From NCBI RefSeq assembly GCF_038019025.1, contig NZ_CP150496.1, forward strand, positions 399,501 to 463,500: a stretch of DNA of 64,000 nucleotides. The letters are read 5' to 3'. Below, piece after piece: positions 9,593 through 18,864 of this stretch (positions within the stretch are counted from its first letter, which is position 1; every line of letters begins with the position of its first letter). Position numbers and translations under genes: made by a program. The stretch comes from Polaribacter marinaquae. GTDB taxonomy: Bacteria > Bacteroidota > Bacteroidia > Flavobacteriales > Flavobacteriaceae. The notes beneath the pieces are model-generated. The model worked only from the letters and a program-made list of their open reading frames with translations. It searched no databases and was not told where the DNA came from.

Positions 9593-9600
9593 TATTTTTG
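9593..9600 (+). promoter_or_regulatory. -7 promoter motif for the Oar-like receptor
   Basis: TATTTTTG (TAnnTTTG) immediately after the rplI terminator tail and 24 bases before the ATG at 9625. Confidence 0.65.
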
Positions 9601-9624
9601 AGATGTAAACTCAAATTATACAAA

Positions 9625-12600
9625 ATGAAGCAAAAATTTATTTTAGTGCTTTCTTTATTTTTATTTGCAGTAATTAGCGTAAACGCTCAAGTTACTTCAT
9701 CAAAGATTAAAGGAATTGTAACAGATGTAACAGGAGAACCATTATTTGGTGCATCCATTTCGGTATTACATGTACCAACAGGAACTTTAACTGGTACAAC
9801 CGCTCAAGACAATGGTAGGTATACTGTATTAAATTTAAGAGTAGGTGGTCCTTACAAAATAACATTTAGTTATTTAGGATTTAAATCTCAAGAAGTTAAT
9901 GACGTATTTTTACTACTTGGAAAAACTACTAACATCGATGGTAAGTTAGCAGAAGAAGGGCAATCATTAGATGAAATAGTAATTTCTTCATCAAAAAACA
10001 AAACTTTTAATAGCGATAGAACGGGTGCACAAACAAGTGTTTCTGCTATGCAATTAAAAACATTACCTACAATTTCTAGATCTACTGCAGATTTTACGCG
10101 TTTAGAGCCTTCGGCTAGTGGAAATTCTTTTGGTGGTAGAAATGATCAGTTTAATAACTTCTCTTTAGACGGAGCAATTTTTAACAATCCATTCGGATTA
10201 GATGCGCCAACTCCAGGAGGACAAACAGGTGCACAACCAATTTCTTTAGATGCAATTGATCAGGTTTCTGTATCAACAGCGCCTTACGATGTAACATTAT
10301 CTGGTTTTACAGGAGCTTCTGTAAATGCAGTAACTAAAAGTGGTACAAACGAATTTACAGGAACTGTTTATGGTTTTTATAGAAATGAAGATTTAACGGG
10401 TAGTAAAGTTAATGGTCAAGATATTTTTGTGCCAGAATTAACTCAAAATCAATACGGAGTTAGTATTGGTGGACCAATAGTAAAAAATAAATTATTCTTT
10501 TTTGCAAATTTTGAAAAAGATGAACGTGTAGATTTAGGACAAAATTGGTTACCAAATAGAGGTTCTGGTTTAATAAATGAATCTAGAGTTTTAGAGCAAG
10601 ATTTAATCAATGTTAAAAATGCTCTTGCAGGTATTGGTTATGATACTGGTAGTTACGAAGGTTTTACACACGACACAGAATCTACAAAAGGTATTTTTAA
10701 ATTAGATTGGAATGTGAATGAAAACAATAGAGTTGCTTTTATTTATAATTTCTTAAATGCATCTAAAGATAAACCTGCGCATCCAACTGCAATTAATAGA
10801 CGTGGACCAGATTTTAACACTTTACAGTTTCAAAACTCAGGTTATAGAATTAATAATAAATTAAATTCTTTTCAATTTGAATTGAATTCTAATTTAACAG
10901 AAAATACTACAAATAAGTTACAATTAGGATATTCTCATTTTGAAGATTCAAGAGATCCTTTTTCTGCCCCAGCACCAGTAATCAATATTTACAAAAATGG
11001 TTCGCCATATATTATAGCTGGTCATGAACCTTTTTCTATTAACAATAGATTAGATCAAAAAGTATTTCAATTAACAAATAATATGAACTTTTTTCAAGGA
11101 GATCATACTTATACAGTTGGTTTTTCTTTCGAAAAATTTATGTTTAAAAACTCGTTTAACTTAAAAGGTTATGGTTTTGATGTTTTTGGAAATGTTGATA
11201 TTAATAATTTTGATGCAAATAATTACGCGAATGCATTAGCAAATGCTCAGACTACTTTTAATACTAAAAATAATTTAGGTGAAGGAGTAGATGGTGGATG
11301 GAATTTAGCTGAAATGAATTTTGGCCAATTAGCTTTTTATGTTCAAGATGAATGGGAAGTTAATAACAATTTTAAACTTACATACGGTATAAGATTTGAT
11401 AAACCTTTATTCTTTGATACATCAGAATTAGCTCAAAAATTTATAGATACAGAAAATTCAGAATGGTTTGTACCAGGAATAGAATATACAGATCCAGAGA
11501 CAGGAAATCCTTACGTATTTGATTCTACAGAAATGCCGTCTAACCAATGGTTAATTTCGCCAAGAGTTGGTTTTAACTGGGATGCTAAAGGAGATTCTAG
11601 TTTACAAATTAGAGGTGGAACAGGATTATTTACAGGTCGTTTACCGTTTGTATGGATTGGAAACCAAGTAAGTGGTTCTGACGTATTCTTTTATCAAGTT
11701 GTAGATCCAGATTTTAAATTTCCACAAGTTTGGAGAACAAATATTGGTATTGATAAACGTTTAGAAAACGGAGTAGTTTTAACTACAGATGTTTCTTACA
11801 CGAAAGACATTAACGGTGTTCATGTACAAAATTGGGGATTAAAAACACCTTCTGGCACTTTAAGTGGTGTAGATAATAGACCTGTTTATTTAGCAGGAGA
11901 TCATGCAACTTCTTTCTTAGGAAATGCTAACGCATATACTTTAACTAACTCAAACAAAGGTAGAATTTGGAATGCTTCTTTTAAAGCTCAAAAAACTTTT
12001 GATAATGGTTTGTATACAACTATTGCTTATAATTATTTAAATGCTAAAGATGTAAACTCTATCGAAGCAGAAATTACAGGTGATGCATTTGCATTTAATC
12101 CAGCATTAAATAATGTAAACGACGAGCAGTTAAGTTATTCTAAATATGGTGATACACATCGTATAGTTGGTGTTGCTAGTAAAAAGTGGACTTACGGAAA
12201 TGACAAATGGTCTACTACTTTATCTGCATTTTTTGAATATGCACAAGGTGGAAGATTTAACTACACATATGGTGGAGACATTAACGGAGACGGTGCAGCC
12301 GGAAACGATTTAATTTACATTCCAACAACTAGTGAAGTTACACAAATGCAATTCTCTGGAGCAGGACAAGCAACTGCTTTCGAAAACTATATTCAGCAAG
12401 ATGATTACTTAAACGGTAGAAGAGGAGAATATGCAGAAAGATACGGAGCCTTGGCACCTTGGAGAGGAAAATGGGATATCAAATTATTACAAGATTTAAA
12501 CATAAACGTTGGTAATGGTAAAACAAATACTGTTCAGTTTAGTGTAGATATTTTAAACTTTGGTAATCTATTAAACTCTAAATGGGGTTTAATTCAGCAA

Positions 12601-12750
12601 CCAAACAGTGTACAACCAATTGGTGTTAGTTTTGATAATGCTGGTGACCCAGTTTATACTTTTGATGAAAATCAACAAACAACTTTTGGTTACTCATCTT
12701 CATTATTATCAAGATGGCAAGCTCAAATTGGTTTACGTTATATTTTCTAA
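9625..12750 (+). CDS. Oar-like TonB-dependent outer-membrane receptor
   Basis: 1041 residues from the ATG at 9625, chosen because it gives a clean signal peptide (MKQKFILVLSLFLFAVISVNAQ); the longer frame runs through the upstream terminator. After the signal comes a carboxypeptidase-regulatory-like (CarboxypepD_reg) domain (~25-105), a plug (~115-215, with NQFNNFSLDG-like core around NDQFNNFSLDGAIFNNP) and a large beta barrel ending in IGLRYIF. It resembles the Oar family of TonB-dependent transporters, abundant major outer-membrane proteins of marine flavobacteria, proposed to handle peptides or adhesion. No SusD partner is adjacent, so it is not a polysaccharide-utilisation receptor. Confidence 0.92.
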   Translation: MKQKFILVLSLFLFAVISVNAQVTSSKIKGIVTDVTGEPLFGASISVLHVPTGTLTGTTAQDNGRYTVLNLRVGGPYKITFSYLGFKSQEVNDVFLLLGKTTNIDGKLAEEGQSLDEIVISSSKNKTFNSDRTGAQTSVSAMQLKTLPTISRSTADFTRLEPSASGNSFGGRNDQFNNFSLDGAIFNNPFGLDAPTPGGQTGAQPISLDAIDQVSVSTAPYDVTLSGFTGASVNAVTKSGTNEFTGTVYGFYRNEDLTGSKVNGQDIFVPELTQNQYGVSIGGPIVKNKLFFFANFEKDERVDLGQNWLPNRGSGLINESRVLEQDLINVKNALAGIGYDTGSYEGFTHDTESTKGIFKLDWNVNENNRVAFIYNFLNASKDKPAHPTAINRRGPDFNTLQFQNSGYRINNKLNSFQFELNSNLTENTTNKLQLGYSHFEDSRDPFSAPAPVINIYKNGSPYIIAGHEPFSINNRLDQKVFQLTNNMNFFQGDHTYTVGFSFEKFMFKNSFNLKGYGFDVFGNVDINNFDANNYANALANAQTTFNTKNNLGEGVDGGWNLAEMNFGQLAFYVQDEWEVNNNFKLTYGIRFDKPLFFDTSELAQKFIDTENSEWFVPGIEYTDPETGNPYVFDSTEMPSNQWLISPRVGFNWDAKGDSSLQIRGGTGLFTGRLPFVWIGNQVSGSDVFFYQVVDPDFKFPQVWRTNIGIDKRLENGVVLTTDVSYTKDINGVHVQNWGLKTPSGTLSGVDNRPVYLAGDHATSFLGNANAYTLTNSNKGRIWNASFKAQKTFDNGLYTTIAYNYLNAKDVNSIEAEITGDAFAFNPALNNVNDEQLSYSKYGDTHRIVGVASKKWTYGNDKWSTTLSAFFEYAQGGRFNYTYGGDINGDGAAGNDLIYIPTTSEVTQMQFSGAGQATAFENYIQQDDYLNGRRGEYAERYGALAPWRGKWDIKLLQDLNINVGNGKTNTVQFSVDILNFGNLLNSKWGLIQQPNSVQPIGVSFDNAGDPVYTFDENQQTTFGYSSSLLSRWQAQIGLRYIF

Positions 12751-12774
12751 ATCAATTAAGAATTAAGATATTTG

Positions 12775-12802
12775 AACCGCCCAATTATGGGCGGTTTTTT
12801 TT
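12775..12802 (+). terminator. Terminator after the Oar-like receptor
   Basis: GC-rich 8-bp stem AACCGCCC / GGGCGGTT, loop AATTAT, followed by a run of T. Confidence 0.92.
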
Positions 12803-12814
12803 ATATATAATATT

Positions 12815-13282
12815 ATGAAATATAGACAACTTACTAAAGAACAGTTTGAAAGTTTACATGAAGAATTTGCTAGATTTTTAGCTTCGCAAAGTATAGATGT
12901 TAAAGAATGGAATCAAATTAAGGAAGAAAAACCAAAAATTGCAGAAGAAGAAATGAATGTTTTTTCTGATATTGTATGGGATGATGTTTTAACAAAAACG
13001 AAGTTTGTAGAACATTATTCTAAAACAGCTGTAAACCTTTTTAAATGTGATGAAAAAAAAATTAAAAGAATTGCCATAAAAATAAATTGGGACATTAATT
13101 TACTAGAGCAAGAAGGTTTTGAGTGGTTAATGAAAAATCCTTTAGACAATTCTGTAGATATTTTTACTGGAGATAAAGAATACAATACAGAGAGAAATAG
13201 CGAAATATTTGATTTAATTGAAAAAGGAGGATCTATATCTAGAGGAGAAATTTTCAACTATTTTGAGCAAATTATCGCTTAA
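12815..13282 (+). CDS. DUF6495-type conserved hypothetical protein
   Basis: 155-residue soluble, acidic protein with no signal or membrane segment; Trp-rich motif WNQIKEEK and a C-terminal GGSISRGEIFNYFEQ segment. I recognise it as the Bacteroidota-restricted DUF6495 family; function unknown. It starts only 12 bases after the terminator of the upstream receptor gene, so any read-through would include it. Confidence 0.75.
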   Translation: MKYRQLTKEQFESLHEEFARFLASQSIDVKEWNQIKEEKPKIAEEEMNVFSDIVWDDVLTKTKFVEHYSKTAVNLFKCDEKKIKRIAIKINWDINLLEQEGFEWLMKNPLDNSVDIFTGDKEYNTERNSEIFDLIEKGGSISRGEIFNYFEQIIA

Positions 13283-13377
13283 TAAAATTTTATTACCATT
13301 CATCTATACTTTTTTGTATCTTGTCTACAGATAAATCTGTTTAGCCTACTATAAAAGTTAACAACTCTTTATTAGAT

Positions 13378-13385
13378 TATTTTTG
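13378..13385 (+). promoter_or_regulatory. -7 promoter motif for the H-NOX/FIST signalling operon
   Basis: TATTTTTG, full TAnnTTTG match, 23 bases before the ATG of the first receiver gene. Gaps within the following seven genes are 5 bases or less, so this is the best candidate promoter for all of them. Confidence 0.6.
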
Positions 13386-13408
13386 TCTAAAATCAAGGTA
13401 AATTAATC

Positions 13409-13822
13409 ATGGGTAAACAAATTAATATACTGTTAATAGAGGATAATTTAATCGAAATAATGAAAATGAAAAGAACTATTTCATTATTAGAATTAACACA
13501 CAATATTACAGTAGCAAAAAACGGAGAAGAGGCATTAGAAATTTTAGAAGATAAAAGTAAATTTCCTGATTTAATTTTATTAGATTTAAACATGCCAAAA
13601 TTAAGTGGAATAGAATTTCTTACAATTCTAAAAGGTAATGATGAAATTAAACATATTCCTACAGTAATTTTAACGACTTCAGACAATCAAAAAGATTTAG
13701 AAGAATGTTATAGTATAGGGGTTTCTGGATATATGCTAAAACCTTTAAAATATGACGATTACGTTAAAAAAATAGAAACTGTATTAAATTATTGGAGCAT
13801 TAATGAATTAAAAAAATATTAG
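13409..13822 (+). CDS. Stand-alone receiver (Rcp1/CheY-like response regulator)
   Basis: 137 residues, a single REC domain with no output domain. The acidic pair ED (residues 11-12), phospho-acceptor Asp59 (LILLDLNMP), Thr in ILTTSD and Lys in LKPLK are all present. It resembles the small Rcp1-type regulators encoded beside PAS/phytochrome kinases. As first gene of the operon it is the natural acceptor for the two kinases, which lack receivers of their own, and a possible donor to the Hpt protein. Confidence 0.93.
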   Translation: MGKQINILLIEDNLIEIMKMKRTISLLELTHNITVAKNGEEALEILEDKSKFPDLILLDLNMPKLSGIEFLTILKGNDEIKHIPTVILTTSDNQKDLEECYSIGVSGYMLKPLKYDDYVKKIETVLNYWSINELKKY

Positions 13823-13824
13823 TT

Positions 13825-14364
13825 ATGAAAGGTATTGTTTTCACTGAATTCTTAGATTTAGTTGAAGAAAAGTTTGGTATTGAAATGGTTGATAAGATTA
13901 TTTCGCAGTCAACATTAGAATCAGAAGGTATTTATACATCTATTGGTACGTATAGTTTTTCTGAAATGTTACAACTACTAAAACACTTAAGTGAAAACAC
14001 TAATATATCTATTGATAACTTATTGTTAGTTTACGCAGAACACTTTTTTAGTGTTATAGAAAATAGTTACCCTGGTTTATTAGCAACCTACAAAGATCCC
14101 ATAGAAATGATTTCTTCAATAGAAGATCATATTCATATAGAAGTTAGAAAAATTTACCCAGATGCAGAGCTCCCTACTTTTATAGTAGAAGAAAAAACTG
14201 AAGATTCTTTAGTTTTAATTTATAAATCTAGTAGAGCTATGCATCATTTTGGTCTTGGTTTAATGAATAAAACTTTCGCACACTTTAATTCTACAGCAAA
14301 TATTGTTTTAGAAAAAATAAAGGAAGATGGTACGGTAGTTAAATTTCTTATTAATAAAAATTAA
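13825..14364 (+). CDS. H-NOX (heme nitric oxide/oxygen-binding) sensor protein
   Basis: 179 residues, full-length stand-alone H-NOX domain. The proximal heme ligand is His102 (IEDHIHIE), at the same number as in the Thermoanaerobacter protein; the heme-propionate YxSxR motif is Tyr133-Ser135-Arg137 (IYKSSR) and the conserved Pro is in AELPTF (117). The residue aligning with the distal Tyr140 of the oxygen-binding Thermoanaerobacter H-NOX is Phe142, predicting an NO-selective sensor that excludes O2. It starts 2 bases after the receiver gene, and its stop overlaps the start of the next kinase (TAATG), the usual H-NOX/kinase coupling. Confidence 0.93.
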   Translation: MKGIVFTEFLDLVEEKFGIEMVDKIISQSTLESEGIYTSIGTYSFSEMLQLLKHLSENTNISIDNLLLVYAEHFFSVIENSYPGLLATYKDPIEMISSIEDHIHIEVRKIYPDAELPTFIVEEKTEDSLVLIYKSSRAMHHFGLGLMNKTFAHFNSTANIVLEKIKEDGTVVKFLINKN

Positions 14365-16349
14365 TGAGTCAAGAAAAAATTGACATATTAGAAAGAGCTC
14401 TCAAAAGAGAGAAATCTGCAAGAAAAGCAGCAGAAAAAATTCTAGAAGATAAATCTAGAGATTTATATTTTGTATCTGAAAAGTTAAAAGATACTAACAC
14501 AAAATTAGAAACATTATTAGATGAAAAATCTATACAATTAGAGGGTGTTTTCGAAAATATTGTAGACGCATTTGTTGTAATGGATCTCAGTGGAAAAGTT
14601 GTCAAATTTAATGAACCTGCAATACATCTTTTTGGTTATGATATTAATAATGAAACCTTAAACGTTAAAGATTTAGTTTATAAAGAAGATATGGAATATG
14701 CAATATCTTCTTTTTTTGATTTACTAACCAAAGGTTTTTTTAAGAATTATCAATCTAGGATTTACACAAAATCTAAGCAAATAAAATGGGTTCAGATTAA
14801 TGCTAGTATCATCTATAATAAAGAAAAACAACCTATTGGTGCACAAGGTATTGTAAGAGATATTACAGAGAAAAGAGCTGCAGATGAAAAATTATTAGAG
14901 TCTAAAAATAGACTATCTGCTTTAGTTTTAAATTTAAATAGTGGAATTATTTTAGAAGATGAAAACAGAAAAATCTCTCTAACAAATAATAAATTTTGTC
15001 AACTATTTAAAATTGATGAGAGTCCAGAAGATTTGTATGGTAAAAACAGTGATTGGGCTTTAGATGAAATAAAAACACTCTTTAAAAAGCCTGATGAATT
15101 TGAAAACCGAATTATTGAAATAGTTTCTAACAAAACTGCAGTTTTTGGAGATCATTTAGAATTGAAGGATGGAACAGTTTTAGAAAGAAATTATATGCCA
15201 ATTATAGTTTCTGGAAATCTAAATGGTTTTTTATGGACATTTAGAGACATTACTTTAGAGAAAAATTATAGTTTAAGTTTAGAAGCTCAAAAAGCAAAGT
15301 ATAGCAATATAATTGCTAACATGAATCTAGGTTTAATAGAGATAAATACAGATAATGAAATTTTGATGGTAAATCAAAGTTTTGTAGATATGTCTGGTTA
15401 TTCAAAAGAAGAATTAATAGGTCAAAAAGGTAATATTTATTTTCCTTTAACTGATGTAGATACAGAAAAGTTAAAAGAAAAAAGAAAGAAAAGACTTAAA
15501 GGAGAATCTGATTCTTATGAACTTAAAGTTAAAACAAAATCTGGTGAAACTAGACATTGGCTAGTAAGTGGTGCCCCTAATTATAATCTTTCTGGTGAAA
15601 TTGTAGGTTCTATAGGTATCAACTTAGATATTACAGAATTTAAAAAATTAGAACTTCAAAAAGAAAAAATATTAAAAGAGTTAGAAAAAAGAAATGAAGA
15701 GTTGCATGAGTATGCACATATTGTTTCGCATGATTTAAAATCTCCTTTAAGAAGTATAGATGCTCTGGTTTCTTGGATTAAAACAGATAATGAAGGGAAA
15801 TTTGATGAAATGACACTCGAAAATTTCAATCTAATTAATACTACATTAGAAACAATGGAAAAATTATTTTCTAATGTTTTAGAATATTCTAGTGCTGGTT
15901 CTAATACTTCTTCTCTCGATGACGTAGATTTAAATGTTACATTATCCGATTTAAAGAGCTTTTTGTATGTACCAGAAAACATTTCTATTAACGTTGTTAA
16001 TACTTTACCAGTTATAAAAGGAGATAAAACTAAATTTCAGCAATTATTCCAAAATTTTATTAGTAATGCAATTAAGTTTTGTGATAAAGAAGTAGGTTTA
16101 GTAGAAGTTGGGTACGAAGATAAAAACACCTTCCATCAATTTTTCATAAGAGATAATGGTATTGGTATAGAAAAAAAGTATCACGAAAAAATTTTTCAGG
16201 TATTTCACTCATTAAATAAAAGAAAAGATTCTACAGGAATTGGTTTATCAATCGTAAAAAAAATAATCGATCTACACGAAGGTGATATTTGGCTAGAAAG
16301 TGAACCAAATGTAGGCACAACTTTTTTCTTCACACTAAAAAAGAACTAA
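14364..16349 (+). CDS. Triple-PAS sensor histidine kinase coupled to H-NOX
   Basis: 661 residues, no transmembrane segment. An N-terminal coiled coil (1-60, with ALKREKSARKAAEKILEDKS) is typical of kinases that follow heme-NO sensors. Three PAS/PAC units follow (~60-172, 180-300, 310-427, each ending in a DIT motif), then the HisKA-like dimerisation helix with His456 (IVSHDLKSP) and a HATPase_c domain (N box NAIKF, G1 DNGIGI, G2 GIGLSIVKK). No attached receiver. Coupled to H-NOX by a 1-base overlap; presumably inhibited or activated by the NO-bound sensor. Confidence 0.92.
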   Translation: MSQEKIDILERALKREKSARKAAEKILEDKSRDLYFVSEKLKDTNTKLETLLDEKSIQLEGVFENIVDAFVVMDLSGKVVKFNEPAIHLFGYDINNETLNVKDLVYKEDMEYAISSFFDLLTKGFFKNYQSRIYTKSKQIKWVQINASIIYNKEKQPIGAQGIVRDITEKRAADEKLLESKNRLSALVLNLNSGIILEDENRKISLTNNKFCQLFKIDESPEDLYGKNSDWALDEIKTLFKKPDEFENRIIEIVSNKTAVFGDHLELKDGTVLERNYMPIIVSGNLNGFLWTFRDITLEKNYSLSLEAQKAKYSNIIANMNLGLIEINTDNEILMVNQSFVDMSGYSKEELIGQKGNIYFPLTDVDTEKLKEKRKKRLKGESDSYELKVKTKSGETRHWLVSGAPNYNLSGEIVGSIGINLDITEFKKLELQKEKILKELEKRNEELHEYAHIVSHDLKSPLRSIDALVSWIKTDNEGKFDEMTLENFNLINTTLETMEKLFSNVLEYSSAGSNTSSLDDVDLNVTLSDLKSFLYVPENISINVVNTLPVIKGDKTKFQQLFQNFISNAIKFCDKEVGLVEVGYEDKNTFHQFFIRDNGIGIEKKYHEKIFQVFHSLNKRKDSTGIGLSIVKKIIDLHEGDIWLESEPNVGTTFFFTLKKN

Positions 16350-16350
16350 A

Positions 16351-17496
16351 ATGAAAACGGTACAATTAAAAAAAAATAAAAATTCTAATTGGAAATACTT
16401 ATCAGAAAATATTAGTTTAAAAAAACCCTTAGTACTTGTTTTCGGTAATCGTTTTTTATTAGAAGATGAAAATATTTACCAAGAAGTTAAAGAAATGTTT
16501 ACTGATGGACATATTGTATTTGGTTCTTCTTGTGGTGATATTTCTTCTGATGCAATCGATGAAGAAACAATTACAATTACAGCTATAGAATTTGAAAAAA
16601 GTACTTTTGAAATAAAAACTGCCAATGTAAATGAAAACAAAATTGATGATCATTACGACAGTTTTAAAGCTGGTAAAGATTTAATTAGTAAGTTTAACAC
16701 AAAGAATTTAAAGTATATTTTTGTGGTTTCTGAAGGTAGTTTTTTAAACGGAAGTCAATTTACTACGGGTATGAACGCCGCTACAGATGATAATCTTTTA
16801 ATTACTGGTGCTTTGTGTGGTGATGATGCAAGATTTGAAAAAACAGTATCTTCTTATAATGAGAACCCTAAACAAGGTGAATTGGTAGCAATTGGTTTAT
16901 ATGGCGAATCATTAGAAGTTTCATTTTCTATTAATGGTGGTTGGACACCTTTTGGCCCTGAAAGAATAGTAACAAAATCTAAAGGAAATATTTTATACGA
17001 GTTAGATAATTTACCAGCGCTAGATCTTTATAAAAAATATTTAGGTGATAAATCTAAAGAATTGCCAAGTGCAGCCTTATTATATCCTTTAAATGTTAAG
17101 TCTGAAAAAGAAAAAAATTCTATCGTAAGAACTATTATTAATATTAATGAAGATGATAATTCGATGATTTTAGCAGGTGACATTATTGAAAATTCAAAAG
17201 TTCAATTAATGATGACCAATGTAGATAATATTGTAAATGCTGCAGAAAAAGCCGCTATTAGTGCATCAGAAATTAGAAAAAACAAGCCAGAATTAGCTAT
17301 TCTGGTAAGTTGTATTGGTAGAAAATTAGTATTAGATCAAAGAGTAGAAGAAGAGGTTGAAGAAGTTATAGAAATTGTAGGTGAAACTACTACTGTAACC
17401 GGATTATATTCATACGGAGAAATTGCTCCTTTTATTGGTGAAAGTAATTGTCAATTGCACAATCAAACAATGACTATTACTTTAATCAGCGAATAA
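16351..17496 (+). CDS. FIST-domain sensor protein (NosP-like)
   Basis: 381 residues with FIST_N (~30-225; GSSCGDIS, TGALCGDDARF) and FIST_C (~225-378; SCIGRKLVLDQR, GLYSYGEIAPF, CQLHNQTMTITL). FIST proteins pair with signalling kinases, and one subfamily (NosP) is a heme-based NO sensor; whether this member binds heme cannot be read from the sequence. It sits between two kinases and overlaps the second by TAATG, so that kinase is its likely partner. Being in the same operon as H-NOX makes the NO-sensor reading attractive but unproven; FIST domains have also been proposed to bind amino acids. Confidence 0.9.
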   Translation: MKTVQLKKNKNSNWKYLSENISLKKPLVLVFGNRFLLEDENIYQEVKEMFTDGHIVFGSSCGDISSDAIDEETITITAIEFEKSTFEIKTANVNENKIDDHYDSFKAGKDLISKFNTKNLKYIFVVSEGSFLNGSQFTTGMNAATDDNLLITGALCGDDARFEKTVSSYNENPKQGELVAIGLYGESLEVSFSINGGWTPFGPERIVTKSKGNILYELDNLPALDLYKKYLGDKSKELPSAALLYPLNVKSEKEKNSIVRTIININEDDNSMILAGDIIENSKVQLMMTNVDNIVNAAEKAAISASEIRKNKPELAILVSCIGRKLVLDQRVEEEVEEVIEIVGETTTVTGLYSYGEIAPFIGESNCQLHNQTMTITLISE

Positions 17497-18539
17497 TGAA
17501 CTCTCTTTTAAAAAGACAAATCAGAAAATACTTACCTAAAGAACTTCGTGAAAGTGAAGATTTAGATGCATTCTTAGATGCTATAAATAAATCATACAAA
17601 ACATCCGAAGAGCAGTTTGTAATGTTGCAAAGAGCTACAACAATTAGCTCTGAAGAACTATTTAATGTTAATAGTAAACTAAAAGAAGAAACTAATTCTC
17701 AAAAAAAAGTTATCAATAAATTAGAAGGTGTAATAGATCAATTACAATCTTATAATTTATTGGGAGATAGACCAGAAGAAACAACAGATTCGTTAACGCT
17801 TGTAGATTTTATTGATAATCAAACTAAAGAAATAATACGAATTAATAATCAAAAAGACGCACTCTTAAAAGATTTAGAATTACAAAATCAAGAGTTGAAC
17901 GATTATGCCCAAATGGTATCGCATGATTTAAAATCCCCATTACAAAGTATAGAGACAATGGCCACTTGGTTGCAAGAAGATTATAAAGAAGCATTAGAAC
18001 CATACGGAATAGAAAATTTAAAAATTATAAGAGAAAACGTATTAAAAATGGATAATTTAGTACGTGGTATTTTAGAGTACTCTACCATTAGAAGAATGGA
18101 AGGAGAATTTTATAAAGTTAATTTAAATGAAATTCTAAAAAAGTTGATTGGTCAACTAAAAATATCTGATTCTATTAAAATAACCGTTCCTAATAATTTA
18201 CCTACAGTTTACGGTGACAAATTTAGATTAGAAAAATTATTCTATAATTTGCTAGATAATGCAATAAAATATAACGATAAAGAAGAAAAAATTATAAAAA
18301 TTGGCTTTGAAGAAAATGAAAATTATTTTAATTTCTATGTAAAAGATAACGGACTTGGTATTAAAGAACGTTATTTTGATAAAGTTTTTGAGACATTTCA
18401 AAAATTAGATCATGAAAACAACTCTACAGGATTAGGATTACCAATTGTAAAAAAAATTATAGATATTTACAACGGTAAAATATGGATAGAATCTATTGAA
18501 GATAAAGAAACTACATTTTATTTTACATTAAAGAAATAA
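17496..18539 (+). CDS. Sensor histidine kinase coupled to the FIST protein
   Basis: 347 residues from the ATG at 17496, which overlaps the FIST stop codon (TAATG); the longer frame from 17448 lies inside the FIST gene. The N-terminal region (LLKRQIRKYL ... SEEQFVMLQRA) resembles the conserved N-terminus of FIST-associated kinases, followed by a coiled coil (~50-85 and 110-135), the HisKA helix with His143 (MVSHDLKSP) and HATPase_c (DNAIKYND, DNGLGI, GLGLPIVKK). No PAS, receiver or membrane segment. The HisKA region is very similar to that of the upstream kinase, so both may share the same receiver. Confidence 0.9.
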   Translation: MNSLLKRQIRKYLPKELRESEDLDAFLDAINKSYKTSEEQFVMLQRATTISSEELFNVNSKLKEETNSQKKVINKLEGVIDQLQSYNLLGDRPEETTDSLTLVDFIDNQTKEIIRINNQKDALLKDLELQNQELNDYAQMVSHDLKSPLQSIETMATWLQEDYKEALEPYGIENLKIIRENVLKMDNLVRGILEYSTIRRMEGEFYKVNLNEILKKLIGQLKISDSIKITVPNNLPTVYGDKFRLEKLFYNLLDNAIKYNDKEEKIIKIGFEENENYFNFYVKDNGLGIKERYFDKVFETFQKLDHENNSTGLGLPIVKKIIDIYNGKIWIESIEDKETTFYFTLKK

Positions 18540-18541
18540 AT

Positions 18542-18859
18542 ATGGAAAAACCGAATTTAGATTATATAAATCAACTAGCAAGAGGAGATGAATCTATTAA
18601 GAAAGAACTTATAGATGTAATCAAAACTGAGTTTCCTGAAGAGCAAAAAGACTACTATGAAAGTGTAAAAATAGGTGAGTTCAAAAAAATTGAAGAAAAT
18701 GTGCACCGAGTTAAACATAAAATTAGTATTTTGGGACTTGAGAAAAGTTACGAAATTTCTAATAAATTCGAACACAATCTTCGAGAATTAAATTTTAATG
18801 GTCAAGAAGACTTCGAAAAAATACTTGTAGCAATTTCTGAATATATAGAAACTCTATAA
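18542..18859 (+). CDS. Hpt-domain phosphotransfer protein
   Basis: 105 residues, all-helical, with His55 in ENVHRVKHKISILGL matching the Hpt HxxK core (the usual Gly after Lys is His59 here). A stand-alone Hpt in an operon with two kinases, a receiver and a LytTR regulator implies a multi-step relay: kinase His to receiver Asp59 to Hpt His55 to LytTR Asp53. Starts 2 bases after the kinase stop. Confidence 0.85.
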   Translation: MEKPNLDYINQLARGDESIKKELIDVIKTEFPEEQKDYYESVKIGEFKKIEENVHRVKHKISILGLEKSYEISNKFEHNLRELNFNGQEDFEKILVAISEYIETL

Positions 18860-18864
18860 TTTTT

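Noticed and set aside
9544..9624. N-terminal extension of the Oar-like receptor frame to 9544
   Set aside because: It reads through the rplI terminator hairpin and the -7 promoter motif; the ATG at 9625 gives a clear signal peptide.
17448..17495. Upstream start for the second histidine kinase
   Set aside because: Lies inside the FIST coding sequence; the ATG at 17496 forms the TAATG overlap seen elsewhere in the operon.
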